Positions 1 to 8,174 of a stretch of DNA of 54,309 nucleotides are shown here, piece after piece. The DNA lies in NCBI RefSeq assembly GCF_964283195.1, contig NZ_CAXYLH010000012.1; one strand, written 5' to 3'. Numbering within the stretch: position 1 is the first letter of the stretch; each line of letters starts with the position of its first letter. The position numbers were made by a program, and so were the translations under genes. This DNA is from Paratractidigestivibacter sp003150175 (GTDB taxonomy: Bacteria > Actinomycetota > Coriobacteriia > Coriobacteriales > Atopobiaceae). The notes below the pieces were generated by a model. It saw only the letters and a program-made list of their open reading frames with translations, was not told the DNA's origin and made no database searches.

Positions 1-15
1 GGCGAGGCTCATGTC

Positions 16-36
16 GGCCGCGGGCTAGCCGCGGCC
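16..36. other. GC-rich hairpin at the left edge
   Basis: GGCCGCGG (16-23) and CCGCGGCC (29-36) form a perfect 8-bp stem around GCTAG. A plus-strand frame ends at the TAG inside the loop (26-28), so this could be the 3' end and terminator of a gene lying mostly outside the window. Only about nine codons are visible, so no gene is called. Confidence 0.4.
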
Positions 37-82
37 GGCGGCGGTTGCGAATTTACACACCGATTTGGACTTGACCAGAATT

Positions 83-119
83 CCGGAGTTGTTGGTGCCC
101 AAAGAACCAATAACTCCGG
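83..119. repeat. Hairpin unit of an intergenic repeat
   Basis: CCGGAGTTGTTGGT (83-96) pairs with ACCAATAACTCCGG (106-119) with one G:T-type mismatch, giving a 14-bp stem with a 9-nt loop. It lies directly beside two tandem 40-bp units that carry a related ACCAA(C/T)AACTC word, so it belongs to the same repeat cluster. It codes for nothing recognisable. Confidence 0.7.
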
Positions 120-120
120 T

Positions 121-200
121 TTTCTTTGCAAGCCTCATGCCCCAGACCAACAACTCGCGATTTCTTTGCAACTCTCATGCACCGAGCCAAAAAGCTCGCA
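121..200. repeat. Two tandem 40-bp repeats
   Basis: Units 121-160 and 161-200 both begin TTTCTTTGCA, continue with a CTCATGC word at the same offset, and end in a CCAA..A-CTCGC word. The period is exactly 40 bp. The remainder of the gap (201-275) shows no gene. The cluster sits 3' of ppc, outside its terminator. Confidence 0.7.
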
Positions 201-275
201 CTATTCCTGCGGTCCGCGCAGCCGGGGCCACGGCAAGACCGCCCCGAGCTTCTCTTTGCGCGCCACCCCGCCCCC

Positions 276-314
276 AACAAAAACCGGGCCGCCGCGAGAG
301 ACGCGACGGCCCGG
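276..314 (-). terminator. Rho-independent terminator of ppc
   Basis: On the minus strand CCGGGCCG (314-307) pairs with CGGCCCGG (291-284), and the stem is followed by TTTTTGTT. It lies just past the ppc stop codon, as expected for an intrinsic terminator. Confidence 0.8.
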
Positions 315-346
315 AAAGTGCTTCTTGTCAGCTGGCGAGAAGGGCA

Positions 347-3058
347 TCACCCCGTGTTCTGGAGGCCGGCGGCAACGCCGGAGACGGTGCAGAGGATGAG
401 GTAGATGAAGCGCTCCTTCTCCTCGGGGGTGAGCTTGTCGCCCTTGGTGCGCAGGGTGCGCAGGACGAGCGCCTGCGTGACGGAGAGCACATTCACGAAC
501 GGCAGGCGCATGCGGACGACGGGGCCGAGCACGCGACGGTGCTGCAGCGGCCACTCGTCGCCGACGATGGCGAGGACCCACTTGCGGGTGAGCTCCATCT
601 CGTCGAGGACCTTGCGGTTGAGGTCCTCGCGGTCGCCGAGGGCGAGGTACATCTTGCCGATGCGCTCATCGGTCTTGGAGAGCGACATCTCGATGTTGTC
701 GATGAAGGTGGCGAAGACGGGCCACTCCTTGTACGCCGCCTGCAGGGTCTCGAGGTCGCCGAACTTCTCGCACGCGGTGCCGAGGCCGTACCACGCGGCC
801 AGGTTGATGCGCGCCTGGGACCACGAGAAGATCCAAGGGATGGTGCGCAGGTCATCAAGGGACTTGGCGCCCAGGCCGCGCTTGGCGGGACGGCTGCCGA
901 TGGGCATGAGGCCGACCTCGGTCAGCGGCGTGACGGTGCTGAACCAAGCCGCGAAGTCCTCGGTGTTCAGCAGGTCGAGGTAGCGCTCGTGCGACGCCTC
1001 GTCGAGGAAGTTGGCCATATCGGCGTACTTCTGGGTGGAGTCGGTGTTCGTCCACTCGACGGACGGCGCGGACTGCAGGAGGGTTGCGCCTGCGACGGAC
1101 TCGATGTGGCGACGGGCCAAGGTCGGGTCCCCATAACGGGCAAAGATGACCTCGCCCTGCTCGGTGAGCTTGAAGCGGCAGTTGACCGAGCCCTTTGGCT
1201 GCGAGAGGACCGCGCGGTTGGCGGGGCCGCCGCCACGGCCAACGGCGCCGCCGCGGCCGTGCATGAGGATGAGGTCGATGCCGTTGGCCTCGGCCCACTC
1301 GGCGATGTCGGCCTGCGCCTTGTGGAGCGTGAGGGTCGCCGAGGTCGGGCCGGCGTCCTTGGAGGAGTCGGAGTAGCCGAGCATGACCTCGAGCCGGCCG
1401 CCGGTCTGCGCGAGGCGGCGACGGACGTCGGGGAGCTTGATCATCTCGTCGAGGGTCTCGACGGCCCCCTGCAGGTCCTCGAGCTGCTCGAACAGCGGGA
1501 TGACGTCGAGCACGGGCACGTCGTCCTCATGCGCGAAGGCAAGGCGGGCGAGCTCGTAGACGTCGGCGACGTTCTGCGCCGACTTGGTGAACGAGATAAT
1601 GTAGCGGCGGGCGGCGTCCACGCCGTTCTTGCGCTGAATCTGACCGATGGCGCGGAAGGTATCGAGGACCTCCTGCGTCATGGGCTGCAGCTGGCCGCGC
1701 TCGCCCCAACGGCCGTGCTCATGGATGTCGGCGAGGGCGCGGGAGTGGACCAGGGAGTGCTGACGGAACTCCATCTCGACCATGTGGAAACCGAAGCTCT
1801 GGGCCTGCCAGATGAGCTTCTGGACGGGACCGTAGGCGGTACGGACAGCGCCGGCGGCGGCGAGAGACTCCTGGACGACCTTGAGGTCGGCGATGTAGTC
1901 CTCGCAGCTGCTGTACATGATGTCGGCGGTGCGCACGATGGTCGCGCGCAGGCGCTCGGAGATCACGATCATGCAGGCGCGGTGCAGTTCGGATGCGCTG
2001 ATGCCGATGGCGCGGGTGGTGATGGCCTCGCTCATCTCGCACTGGTGGTTCCAGAGGTTGACGAGCTTGTCGGAGGGGCCGGTCGAGATCCCGTCCATCG
2101 TGAGGTTGCGGCCGATGACAAGGGTCGAGTCGGCAAGTGCGCCCAGCATGTGGGTGCGGAACTTCTCGGCGACCTTGCGGCTCACCTTGGCGGTGACGTT
2201 GGGGTTGCCGTCGCGGTCGGAGCCGATCCAGCTGCCGGGGTGGAAGAACGCGGGGCAGACGGGCGGCACGGTGCCGGCCTTGTCACCGAGCTCCCAGTCG
2301 TCGAAGCGGCGGTAGACCTCGGGCACCATCTCGAACAGGGTGCTGTCGAAGATGTCGATGATGGTGTCGGCCTCCTCGACGGGGGTCGGCTTCTTGTGCG
2401 CGATGGGGCTCGTGCGGAAGAGCGCGTCGATCTCCTGCAGCAGGCGGCGCTCGTTGTCGAGCAGGGCGATGCCGCCCAGGCCCTCGTGGGCCTCGAGCAG
2501 GCCGGCGATGCGGCGGATCTTGCCCTCGACGGCCTTGCGACGGGCCTCGGTGGGGTGCGCGGTGAACACAGGGTGGAACTCGAGGCGGTTCAGCAGGGCG
2601 TTGGCCTTACCGCGGCCGCACTCGTCGACAAGCTGGCGGTAGGCGACGGTGAGGTCGTTGATAGGGTCGTCGGGGTTGCCGACGGGCACCTCGCTCTCGC
2701 GCTTGCGCAAAGACTTTACGCGGTAGTTCTCCTCGCAGATGTTGGCAAGGTGGAAGAACGTGACGAACGCGCGCATGAGCAGCGTGGTGTTCTTGTCGTC
2801 GAGCTCGGTGATGATGGACGCCATGTCCTCGAAGGCCTCGTGCTCCTCCGGGTTCTCGTTGGCATCGTCGTTCATCAAGATGGCGTCAAAGAGCAGGACG
2901 TCGAAGATGGCGCGGAGGTCCTGGTCGGCCTCCTCGAGGACTTTGCGGACCAGGCGCAGGAAAAGCGCCATGTTGTTCCGGATCTGATCCGGCACGTCAA
3001 CGCCCTGGAGCGCCTCGAGCGCCGCGGTTTCCTCGATGGTGAGCTTCTTTTTTGTCAA
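347..3058 (-). CDS. ppc: Phosphoenolpyruvate carboxylase
   Basis: This enzyme adds bicarbonate to phosphoenolpyruvate to make oxaloacetate, refilling the TCA branch in the cytoplasm. The 903-residue length fits the family. Visible hallmarks are the catalytic-His segment VFTAHPTEARR in the N-terminal third, the phosphate-binding loop GRGGAVGRGGGP, the GSRPAKR segment, and the conserved C-terminus ending AGLQNTG. The start is a TTG at 3058 preceded by GGAGGG at good spacing. An ATG 20 codons upstream gives a poorly conserved Arg/Pro-rich leader and no good ribosome site. The gene is monocistronic, divergent from the flippase gene, and ends at a strong terminator. Confidence 0.96.
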   Translation of the reverse strand: MTKKKLTIEETAALEALQGVDVPDQIRNNMALFLRLVRKVLEEADQDLRAIFDVLLFDAILMNDDANENPEEHEAFEDMASIITELDDKNTTLLMRAFVTFFHLANICEENYRVKSLRKRESEVPVGNPDDPINDLTVAYRQLVDECGRGKANALLNRLEFHPVFTAHPTEARRKAVEGKIRRIAGLLEAHEGLGGIALLDNERRLLQEIDALFRTSPIAHKKPTPVEEADTIIDIFDSTLFEMVPEVYRRFDDWELGDKAGTVPPVCPAFFHPGSWIGSDRDGNPNVTAKVSRKVAEKFRTHMLGALADSTLVIGRNLTMDGISTGPSDKLVNLWNHQCEMSEAITTRAIGISASELHRACMIVISERLRATIVRTADIMYSSCEDYIADLKVVQESLAAAGAVRTAYGPVQKLIWQAQSFGFHMVEMEFRQHSLVHSRALADIHEHGRWGERGQLQPMTQEVLDTFRAIGQIQRKNGVDAARRYIISFTKSAQNVADVYELARLAFAHEDDVPVLDVIPLFEQLEDLQGAVETLDEMIKLPDVRRRLAQTGGRLEVMLGYSDSSKDAGPTSATLTLHKAQADIAEWAEANGIDLILMHGRGGAVGRGGGPANRAVLSQPKGSVNCRFKLTEQGEVIFARYGDPTLARRHIESVAGATLLQSAPSVEWTNTDSTQKYADMANFLDEASHERYLDLLNTEDFAAWFSTVTPLTEVGLMPIGSRPAKRGLGAKSLDDLRTIPWIFSWSQARINLAAWYGLGTACEKFGDLETLQAAYKEWPVFATFIDNIEMSLSKTDERIGKMYLALGDREDLNRKVLDEMELTRKWVLAIVGDEWPLQHRRVLGPVVRMRLPFVNVLSVTQALVLRTLRTKGDKLTPEEKERFIYLILCTVSGVAAGLQNTG

Positions 3059-3345
3059 CGCGTCTCCCTCCGTAGGGGCCGCGGCCCTGCCGCGGCATGG
3101 TTTGACGCTTAATACCATAGCGCGTCCGCCGCCCGCCGACTAATCAACGCCGCTCGCGAAACTGAACGTTCATGGACGACAGGTAGTTTTTGCTCCTTTG
3201 CGCCGTCGCGCCGGAAAGAAGGGCGCGACCCGCTGCCCTCACCGCGGCGCGCTTGGGCACCTGGCAGAGCCACCGCGGCTTTAAGGCTTCCTTATACGGC
3301 TGGGCTACAATCTAGTCTCAACCACGCGAAGAAAGCTGACGTCAC

Positions 3346-4803
3346 ATGCCCCAGAACCCGCTGAAGAACCTCACCCTCAAGGTCGAGGGCAAGAAGGCCC
3401 GCAAGGAACAGAAGAAGCGTCGGGAACTTCCCGGCAGCACCGCCTCCGAGCCCGCCGCCGAGAAGCCCGCCAAGCAGCCGGGCTTGCTGCGCAGGTCGGT
3501 CGACGCCTGGTGGAACCGCCTCATCGCCGCGGTGTTCGGCGGCCAGGAGTCCGCGCGCTCCGAGCAGTACCTCGCCCACCAGACCACCCGTGACTACATA
3601 CTGAACACCTGCGGCCAGGCAGCCTGGGGCGCGCTCTTCCCGCTGCTCACCATGGTCTGCACCTGGTTCGTGGGCGCCGAGCAGGCGGGCCTCTTTTCCA
3701 TGGCGTTCACCATCGGCACGCTGCTGCTCTTCCTCGCGAACTTCGGCACGCGCACCTACCAGGTCTCCGACATCGACGAGATGCAGTCCTTCGCCGACTA
3801 CCAGGTTCACCGCGTCATCACCTGCGCGGCCATGCTGCTCGTGGGCTGGGGCTACTGCCGGCTGCGCGGCTACGCTGACCCGATGATGGCCATCTGCATG
3901 GGTGTGCTCGCCTTCCGCGCCGTCGACGGCCTGGCGGACGTCTACGAGGGGCGCCTGCAGCAGAAGGACAAGCTCTACCTCGCCGGCCTCTCGCAGGCCA
4001 TGCGCTGCGCCGGCAGCTTCGTCGTGTTCACCGTCGTGCTGCTGCTCACGCACAACCTCGTGTGGGCGAGTTGGGGCATGGCGATCGCCGCGGTGGCGTC
4101 GCTCGTGCTCCTCTCCGCTCCGCTGGCGTTCTTCGAGACCGACCGCAGCGCGCGCCCGACGCTGCGCGGCGTCCGGGAGCTCTTTGCCAGGTGCTGGCCG
4201 CTCTTTGCCGCGCTGTTCCTGTACAACATCATCGACTCAATGCCCAAGTTCGCGATGGAGGGTGTGCTCTCCTACGACAACCAGCTCTACTACAACGCCA
4301 TGTACTTCCCGGCGCACACTATCCTGATGATCAGCGCCTTCGTGTACAAGCCGCAGCTCGTGAGGCTCGCGCGCATCTGGGACGACCCCGAGAAGCGCCG
4401 CCGGTTCGACCTGCTCGTGCTCGCGATGATCGGGGTGATCGCGCTGACCACCGGCGCCATGGCGCTGTTTATGGGGACCGTGGGCATCCCGCTTCTGGGC
4501 ATCATGTACGGGCTCGACTTCGAGCAGTTCCGCAGCCTCGTCTACGTCATGGTGGGCACGGGCGGCGTCTGCGCCTGCATCGACTTCCTCTACCAGATCG
4601 TCACGGTGCTGCGCGCGCAGGCCGAGGTCACGTTGTACTACGGCGCCGCCTTCGCGTTCAGCGTCCCTGTGTCCATGCTGCTCGTCAACTTCGCCGGGCT
4701 CTCGGGCGCCGTGGTGGGCTCGCTCGTGTGCATGGCGATCCTCCTGCTGCTCCTGCTGCTGCAGTTCTTCACGATCCGCCAGCGCGCGGCGAAGGAGTAC
4801 TAG
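3346..4803 (+). CDS. Polysaccharide/lipid-linked oligosaccharide flippase (MATE/Wzx-like)
   Basis: A 485-residue multi-pass membrane protein of the oligosaccharide-flippase superfamily, likely moving a lipid-linked sugar precursor across the membrane. About 80 N-terminal residues are cytoplasmic and rich in Lys/Arg/Glu. They are followed by some 12-14 hydrophobic segments, starting near NTCGQAAWGALFPLLTMVCTW and ending with a Leu-rich segment before the basic tail. Pairing of helices in a two-lobe fold fits Wzx/MurJ relatives, but no catalytic motif settles the substrate. No glycosyltransferases are adjacent, so the pathway is unknown. It is transcribed alone, divergently from ppc. Confidence 0.75.
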   Translation: MPQNPLKNLTLKVEGKKARKEQKKRRELPGSTASEPAAEKPAKQPGLLRRSVDAWWNRLIAAVFGGQESARSEQYLAHQTTRDYILNTCGQAAWGALFPLLTMVCTWFVGAEQAGLFSMAFTIGTLLLFLANFGTRTYQVSDIDEMQSFADYQVHRVITCAAMLLVGWGYCRLRGYADPMMAICMGVLAFRAVDGLADVYEGRLQQKDKLYLAGLSQAMRCAGSFVVFTVVLLLTHNLVWASWGMAIAAVASLVLLSAPLAFFETDRSARPTLRGVRELFARCWPLFAALFLYNIIDSMPKFAMEGVLSYDNQLYYNAMYFPAHTILMISAFVYKPQLVRLARIWDDPEKRRRFDLLVLAMIGVIALTTGAMALFMGTVGIPLLGIMYGLDFEQFRSLVYVMVGTGGVCACIDFLYQIVTVLRAQAEVTLYYGAAFAFSVPVSMLLVNFAGLSGAVVGSLVCMAILLLLLLLQFFTIRQRAAKEY

Positions 4804-4911
4804 GACCGGAGGCGCGAGGGGACGACGCCGAATCGCCATGCGCCATTTGCCGGGAAAAGAGGCCTAAGAAAGAAGGCCGACCGTCCCTGCCCCGAAATCC
4901 AAACTGAACCG

Positions 4912-4944
4912 GGCGCGCCGACTCGAGAGCAGAATCGGCGCGCC
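4912..4944. terminator. Hairpin between convergent genes
   Basis: GGCGCGCCGA (4912-4921) and TCGGCGCGCC (4935-4944) form a perfect 10-bp stem with a 13-nt loop. It lies between the converging flippase and crcB genes and could end transcription from both sides. Neither side carries a clear U-tract. Confidence 0.55.
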
Positions 4945-4966
4945 AGGTCTTTACAAAGCGGTTCGA

Positions 4967-5341
4967 CTATGCGGCGAGCGCGCCCCCGAGCCGCGTGCCG
5001 GCCCAGACGGCCACGAGGCAGACGGCCACGTTCGCCGCGATGTTCGCGACGGCGGCAGGCACGTTGCCCGCCTCGATGAGGCCGAAGGTCTCGTTCGTGA
5101 AGGTCGAGAAGGTCGAGAGCCCGCCGCAAAGGCCGACGGTGAGGAGCGACTTCACCTCAGCAGGCATCGGGTTCGCGGCGTTCAGGCCGCTCACGAGGCC
5201 GACGATCAGTCCGGCGACGACGTTCGCCGCGAAGGTGCCGGCGGGCAGTCCCGGGCACGCCGCCGTGAGCGCGCACCCGATGCCCCAGCGGCCGAGGCTC
5301 CCGACCGCGCCGCCGGCCGCGACCGCAAGCGCCTCTAGCAT
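4967..5341 (-). CDS. crcB: CrcB/Fluc fluoride ion channel
   Basis: A 124-residue, four-helix membrane protein that exports fluoride as a dual-topology dimer. Family marks are GGAVGSLGRW near the N-terminus, TFAANVVAG with the pore Asn, and GLCGGLSTFSTFTNE with the conserved polar track in helix 3. The chosen ATG at 5341 overlaps the upstream TAG stop by 7 bases and has GGAGG about 7 bases ahead, so translation is probably coupled. Many genomes carry two crcB genes side by side; here there is one. I see no fluoride riboswitch, and the sequence upstream is coding. Confidence 0.9.
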   Translation of the reverse strand: MLEALAVAAGGAVGSLGRWGIGCALTAACPGLPAGTFAANVVAGLIVGLVSGLNAANPMPAEVKSLLTVGLCGGLSTFSTFTNETFGLIEAGNVPAAVANIAANVAVCLVAVWAGTRLGGALAA

Positions 5342-5937
5342 GCTTGGGCCTCCCCTGCCACCGTTCGCGTGACCTCGGCGAGCCACGCCTCGCGCTGCTC
5401 GACCGTGGATTGGTCCATGCCGCCGAAGTTGTGCCAGGCGCGGCGGGCGATGCCGAGCTGCGCGAACGTGCCGTCAAAGAGGGTCGCCTCGATGGCGGCC
5501 CTCAGATGCTCCGTCGGCTCCGCTGAGGTAGTGAAAACGTCGACCGACTCGATCGCGCGCCCGAGCGTGCCCTCAAGGCCGTGGCCCGTGGCCTCCCAGG
5601 AAAACCCGACGAGCATGACCTTGTCCAGCCAACCCTTGAGCAGGGCGGGGACATCGTTCCACCAGATCGGGGTCACGAGCACGAGGTGCTTGGCGGAAAG
5701 CAGCGCTTTCTGATACCTGCGCACGAGCTCGTCGGTCGTCTTTCCCTCGTTGTAGAGCTCAAGGTCACCCGCATGGAGCACCGGGTCGAACCCGTCGGAA
5801 TATAGGTCACAGACCTCGAAGGTGCGGCCTGCGCGGTCGAGCCCCTCCTCAACCGCGGTGAGCACCGCGGCGTTCAGACTCATGTCGTAGGGGTGGCAAT
5901 ACACGATCAACGTGTCGAATTCAGTGCTTTTGCCCAT
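5335..5937 (-). CDS. NAD(P)H-dependent oxidoreductase, flavodoxin-like fold
   Basis: A 200-residue soluble protein of the Flavodoxin_2 / NAD(P)H:quinone reductase family, expected to bind FMN or FAD and carry out two-electron quinone or xenobiotic reduction. The N-terminal strand and phosphate loop (DTLIVYCHPYDMSLNAAV) and the flavin-contact segment LVLVTPIWWNDVPALLKGWLDKV are typical. The ATG at 5937 has GGGAGG upstream at good spacing; a longer frame to 6003 adds an unconserved leader. It overlaps crcB by 7 bases. Why an oxidoreductase is coupled to a fluoride channel is not evident from sequence. Confidence 0.85.
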   Translation of the reverse strand: MGKSTEFDTLIVYCHPYDMSLNAAVLTAVEEGLDRAGRTFEVCDLYSDGFDPVLHAGDLELYNEGKTTDELVRRYQKALLSAKHLVLVTPIWWNDVPALLKGWLDKVMLVGFSWEATGHGLEGTLGRAIESVDVFTTSAEPTEHLRAAIEATLFDGTFAQLGIARRAWHNFGGMDQSTVEQREAWLAEVTRTVAGEAQAC

Positions 5938-6045
5938 GGGCAAACCTCCCATAGAAGGAACGGTTGATGCCCTGACCATAGCACTGTGGCGGCCCGGCCA
6001 CATCCGCGCCGCTTGGGCAGAAGGCGATTTCCGTGAACGCCCCCG

Positions 6046-6783
6046 CTACGCCCCACGGACCCCGAGCATGAGGTACTCCACGTTGCCCTTCGCGCCATGG
6101 ATGGGGCTCTCGCAGACGCCGCGCACATCGAGCCCGGATGACGCGAAGGCGGAGCGCACCCGCTCGACGGCGGCGTCGCGCACCGCTTGGTCGCGGACGA
6201 CGCCGCCCTCGCCCACGTCCTCGCGCGGGGCCTCGAACTGCGGCTTGACCAGGGTGAGAAAGGAGCCCTCAGGCCTCAGAAGCTCGAGGACAGCGGGAAG
6301 TATGCTCGTCACGGAGGTGAACGATACGTCGCAGACGGCGAGGTCGAAGCAGCCGCCCCCCACGATGCCCGGCACATCGACGATGTTCGTGCGCTCCAGG
6401 AGGCGCACGCGCGAATCCTGACGAAGCCCCCAGTCGAACTGTGCGTACCCGACGTCGACCGACGTCACGTGAATAGCGCCGCGGCGCAGCAGACAATCGG
6501 TGAAGCCTCCCGTGGAGCAGCCCACATCCAGGCACTCGAGCCCCGTGGGGTCAACGCCGAAGTAGTCGAGGCCGCGCTCGAGCTTGAGGCCACCTCGGCT
6601 GACGAAGGCGCCGTGCCCCTTCACGTGGAGCGGGAGTCCCATAGCCACACGCTCCCCGGCTGAGGTCAGGCGACGGTCAGAAGTCGAGACCTCGCCCGCC
6701 ATAACGGCGCGCAAGGCCTCGTCCTTATTTGCAAAGAAACCCTGCTCGACGAGCTCCTCGTCGAGCCGCCGCTTCTTCGCCAC
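6046..6783 (-). CDS. tlyA: TlyA-family rRNA 2'-O-methyltransferase
   Basis: A 245-residue S4-domain plus Rossmann methyltransferase. In mycobacteria TlyA methylates 16S and 23S rRNA and affects capreomycin susceptibility; whether both sites are modified here is inference. The S4 RNA-binding domain covers about residues 3-65 (RRLDEELVEQGFFANKDEAL onward). The SAM site is CLDVGCSTGGFTDCLL, with the catalytic KxxxD-K-E type residues in VCDVSFTS and LVKPQFEAPRED. The start is GTG at 6783, overlapping the xseB stop by one base (TAGTG). The position beside xseB is common for this family. Confidence 0.92.
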   Translation of the reverse strand: MAKKRRLDEELVEQGFFANKDEALRAVMAGEVSTSDRRLTSAGERVAMGLPLHVKGHGAFVSRGGLKLERGLDYFGVDPTGLECLDVGCSTGGFTDCLLRRGAIHVTSVDVGYAQFDWGLRQDSRVRLLERTNIVDVPGIVGGGCFDLAVCDVSFTSVTSILPAVLELLRPEGSFLTLVKPQFEAPREDVGEGGVVRDQAVRDAAVERVRSAFASSGLDVRGVCESPIHGAKGNVEYLMLGVRGA

Positions 6784-7109
6784 TATGCGTTCTCCTTCGC
6801 TGGAGTGTCCTTTGAGGAGGAGTCGCCCTGCTCATCGGCGCCCTCGCCATCGCCGGCAACTCCATCGGCCGCAACAGCGCCCTCGCCTTTGTCGGCGGCC
6901 TGCTCCTCGAGCTGAGCCGCCTCCTCGGGCGAGAAGTCCGTGGCATCGACCATGTCGACAGCCTTCGAGCCGAGCGCGATCGCCTCATCAAAGAGATCGA
7001 GCGAGCGCTCGAGCGAAATATCCTTGTCGCGCACCTGCGAGACGATATCGTCGAGCCGCTCGGTGATCTGCGGGAAGGTCTGGTACTTGGAGGTGTCGAC
7101 GCGGGCCAT
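6783..7109 (-). CDS. xseB: Exonuclease VII small subunit
   Basis: The first ~65 residues match XseB: a two-helix unit with FPQITERLDDIVSQVRD and SLERSLDLFDEAIALG. XseB binds XseA to form an exonuclease that degrades single-stranded DNA from both ends. The remaining ~40 residues are an acidic, Ala/Gly/Glu-rich low-complexity tail. The ATG overlaps the nusB stop (TAATG), and the TAG overlaps the tlyA GTG, so all three are probably translationally coupled. The large subunit gene xseA, usually adjacent, is absent from the window. Confidence 0.88.
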   Translation of the reverse strand: MARVDTSKYQTFPQITERLDDIVSQVRDKDISLERSLDLFDEAIALGSKAVDMVDATDFSPEEAAQLEEQAADKGEGAVAADGVAGDGEGADEQGDSSSKDTPAKENA

Positions 7110-7747
7110 TACCAGACGTCCTCGTCGTCTTCCTCGATGGTGCCCGGGCCCTCGACGTACCAGATGCCGCCGGTGAGCTCGTCGCCGAGGTCGGCGCCGA
7201 AGGGAAGCGGCTCCTCCTCGTCCTCGGGCTCCTCCCAGACGTCGTTCTTGCCGCCCTCGAGGGCGTACTGCACGTCGGCGGAGGACTCACCTCGCGCGGC
7301 GAGCTCCTCGTGGGCCTTGGCGACGACGTCGACGCCGGCCTCGACGTCGTCCGCCACGCGGCCAAGCAGGCCGTTGATGAACTTCGAGGACTCGTCGGTG
7401 CCGTAGCACTTGGCAAGGCGGACGACCTCGTCGATGGCGACGGGGATGTCCACCTCGGGAACGTAGATCATCTCGTAGAGCGAGAGGCGCAGCAGGTTGC
7501 GGTCGACCGCGGGCATGCGGTTGATCGCCCAGCTCTCCGAACGGGTCGCGATGATGGCGTCGAGGTCGTGGCGGACGCCGTCACAACCCACGGCAAGCTC
7601 GCGCGCGAAGTCGCGCAGCGGGCCGTTGTCGAGGGCGTACTCGCCGTCGAGGACCTCGGGGACCGTGCGCCCGGAGGCCTCGGCCTGGAACATCAGCTGC
7701 AGCGCCTGGCTGCGGGCGCGGGTGCGCCCTCCGAATCGAACTGCCAC
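7109..7747 (-). CDS. nusB: Transcription antitermination factor NusB with acidic C-terminal tail
   Basis: NusB binds boxA RNA with NusE (S10) and supports antitermination of rRNA transcription. Residues ~1-145 are a recognisable all-helical NusB domain: RTRARSQALQLMFQAEASG at the start and YVPEVDIPVAIDEVVRLAKCYG then SSKFINGLLGRVADDV in the conserved C-terminal half. Usual NusB proteins are about 130-150 residues. This one is 212, with ~65 extra residues ending in a run of Glu/Asp (EEDDEDVW). The gene follows the Asp23 gene by one base and overlaps xseB by one base. Confidence 0.92.
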   Translation of the reverse strand: MAVRFGGRTRARSQALQLMFQAEASGRTVPEVLDGEYALDNGPLRDFARELAVGCDGVRHDLDAIIATRSESWAINRMPAVDRNLLRLSLYEMIYVPEVDIPVAIDEVVRLAKCYGTDESSKFINGLLGRVADDVEAGVDVVAKAHEELAARGESSADVQYALEGGKNDVWEEPEDEEEPLPFGADLGDELTGGIWYVEGPGTIEEDDEDVW

Positions 7748-7748
7748 C

Positions 7749-8111
7749 TTACTCCTTCGGGAAGACGAGGCTGTCGATGCAAACGTCGACTCCGTCGACC
7801 TCGACGCCGATCTGCTCGGTCACGGCCGCGGCGATGGCCTCGCGCACATCCGCCGCGAGCTTGGTGAAGGGGTAGCCGTAGAAGACGGCGAGGTGCACGA
7901 CGACGTGCAGGGCATCGCCCTCGACATACGACTCGACCGCGGCCTCGGGAGAGACGGTGCGGCTCGTGAACACGGAGATCAGGCTCGACGCGATGTCATT
8001 GCCGCCCACGGAGGCGACGCCGTCGACGCGCTTGGCCGCAAGGCTCACGATGGTCGATACGACGCTCTTCGAGATGCCGATACCAGAGACGTTAAGCTCG
8101 CTCTCTGCCAT
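7749..8111 (-). CDS. Asp23/Gls24 family envelope stress protein
   Basis: A 120-residue soluble protein of the Asp23 family, small proteins associated with the cell envelope and alkaline or cell-wall stress in Gram-positives. The conserved core ISKSVVSTIVSLAAKRVDGV, VHLAVFYGYPFTKLAADV and IGVEVDGVDVCIDSLVFP is present. Its position between efp and nusB is the common arrangement in Gram-positives. It ends two bases before the nusB start. The exact biochemical role of the family is unsettled. Confidence 0.88.
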   Translation of the reverse strand: MAESELNVSGIGISKSVVSTIVSLAAKRVDGVASVGGNDIASSLISVFTSRTVSPEAAVESYVEGDALHVVVHLAVFYGYPFTKLAADVREAIAAAVTEQIGVEVDGVDVCIDSLVFPKE

Positions 8112-8136
8112 GGAAACCCTCCTCGTTGGTAAAGCC

Positions 8137-8156
8137 GCCCCGGCTTGTGCCGGGGC
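8137..8156 (-). terminator. Hairpin between efp and the Asp23 gene
   Basis: GCCCCGGC and GCCGGGGC form a perfect 8-bp stem with a 4-nt loop in the 63-base gap. Without a real U-tract it could be an attenuator, lowering downstream expression relative to efp, or an RNA processing point. Confidence 0.5.
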
Positions 8157-8174
8157 CTGCGGACATTCAGTGAG

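Noticed and set aside
65..3112. A 1,015-codon plus-strand open frame opposite ppc
   Set aside because: It is the antisense of a certain gene with third-position GC bias; composition is Glu/Asp/Val/Gly-rich without any fold, and no ribosome site.
5342..5400. Fluoride riboswitch upstream of crcB
   Set aside because: The region is coding sequence of the upstream oxidoreductase, and no fluoride-riboswitch core is visible.
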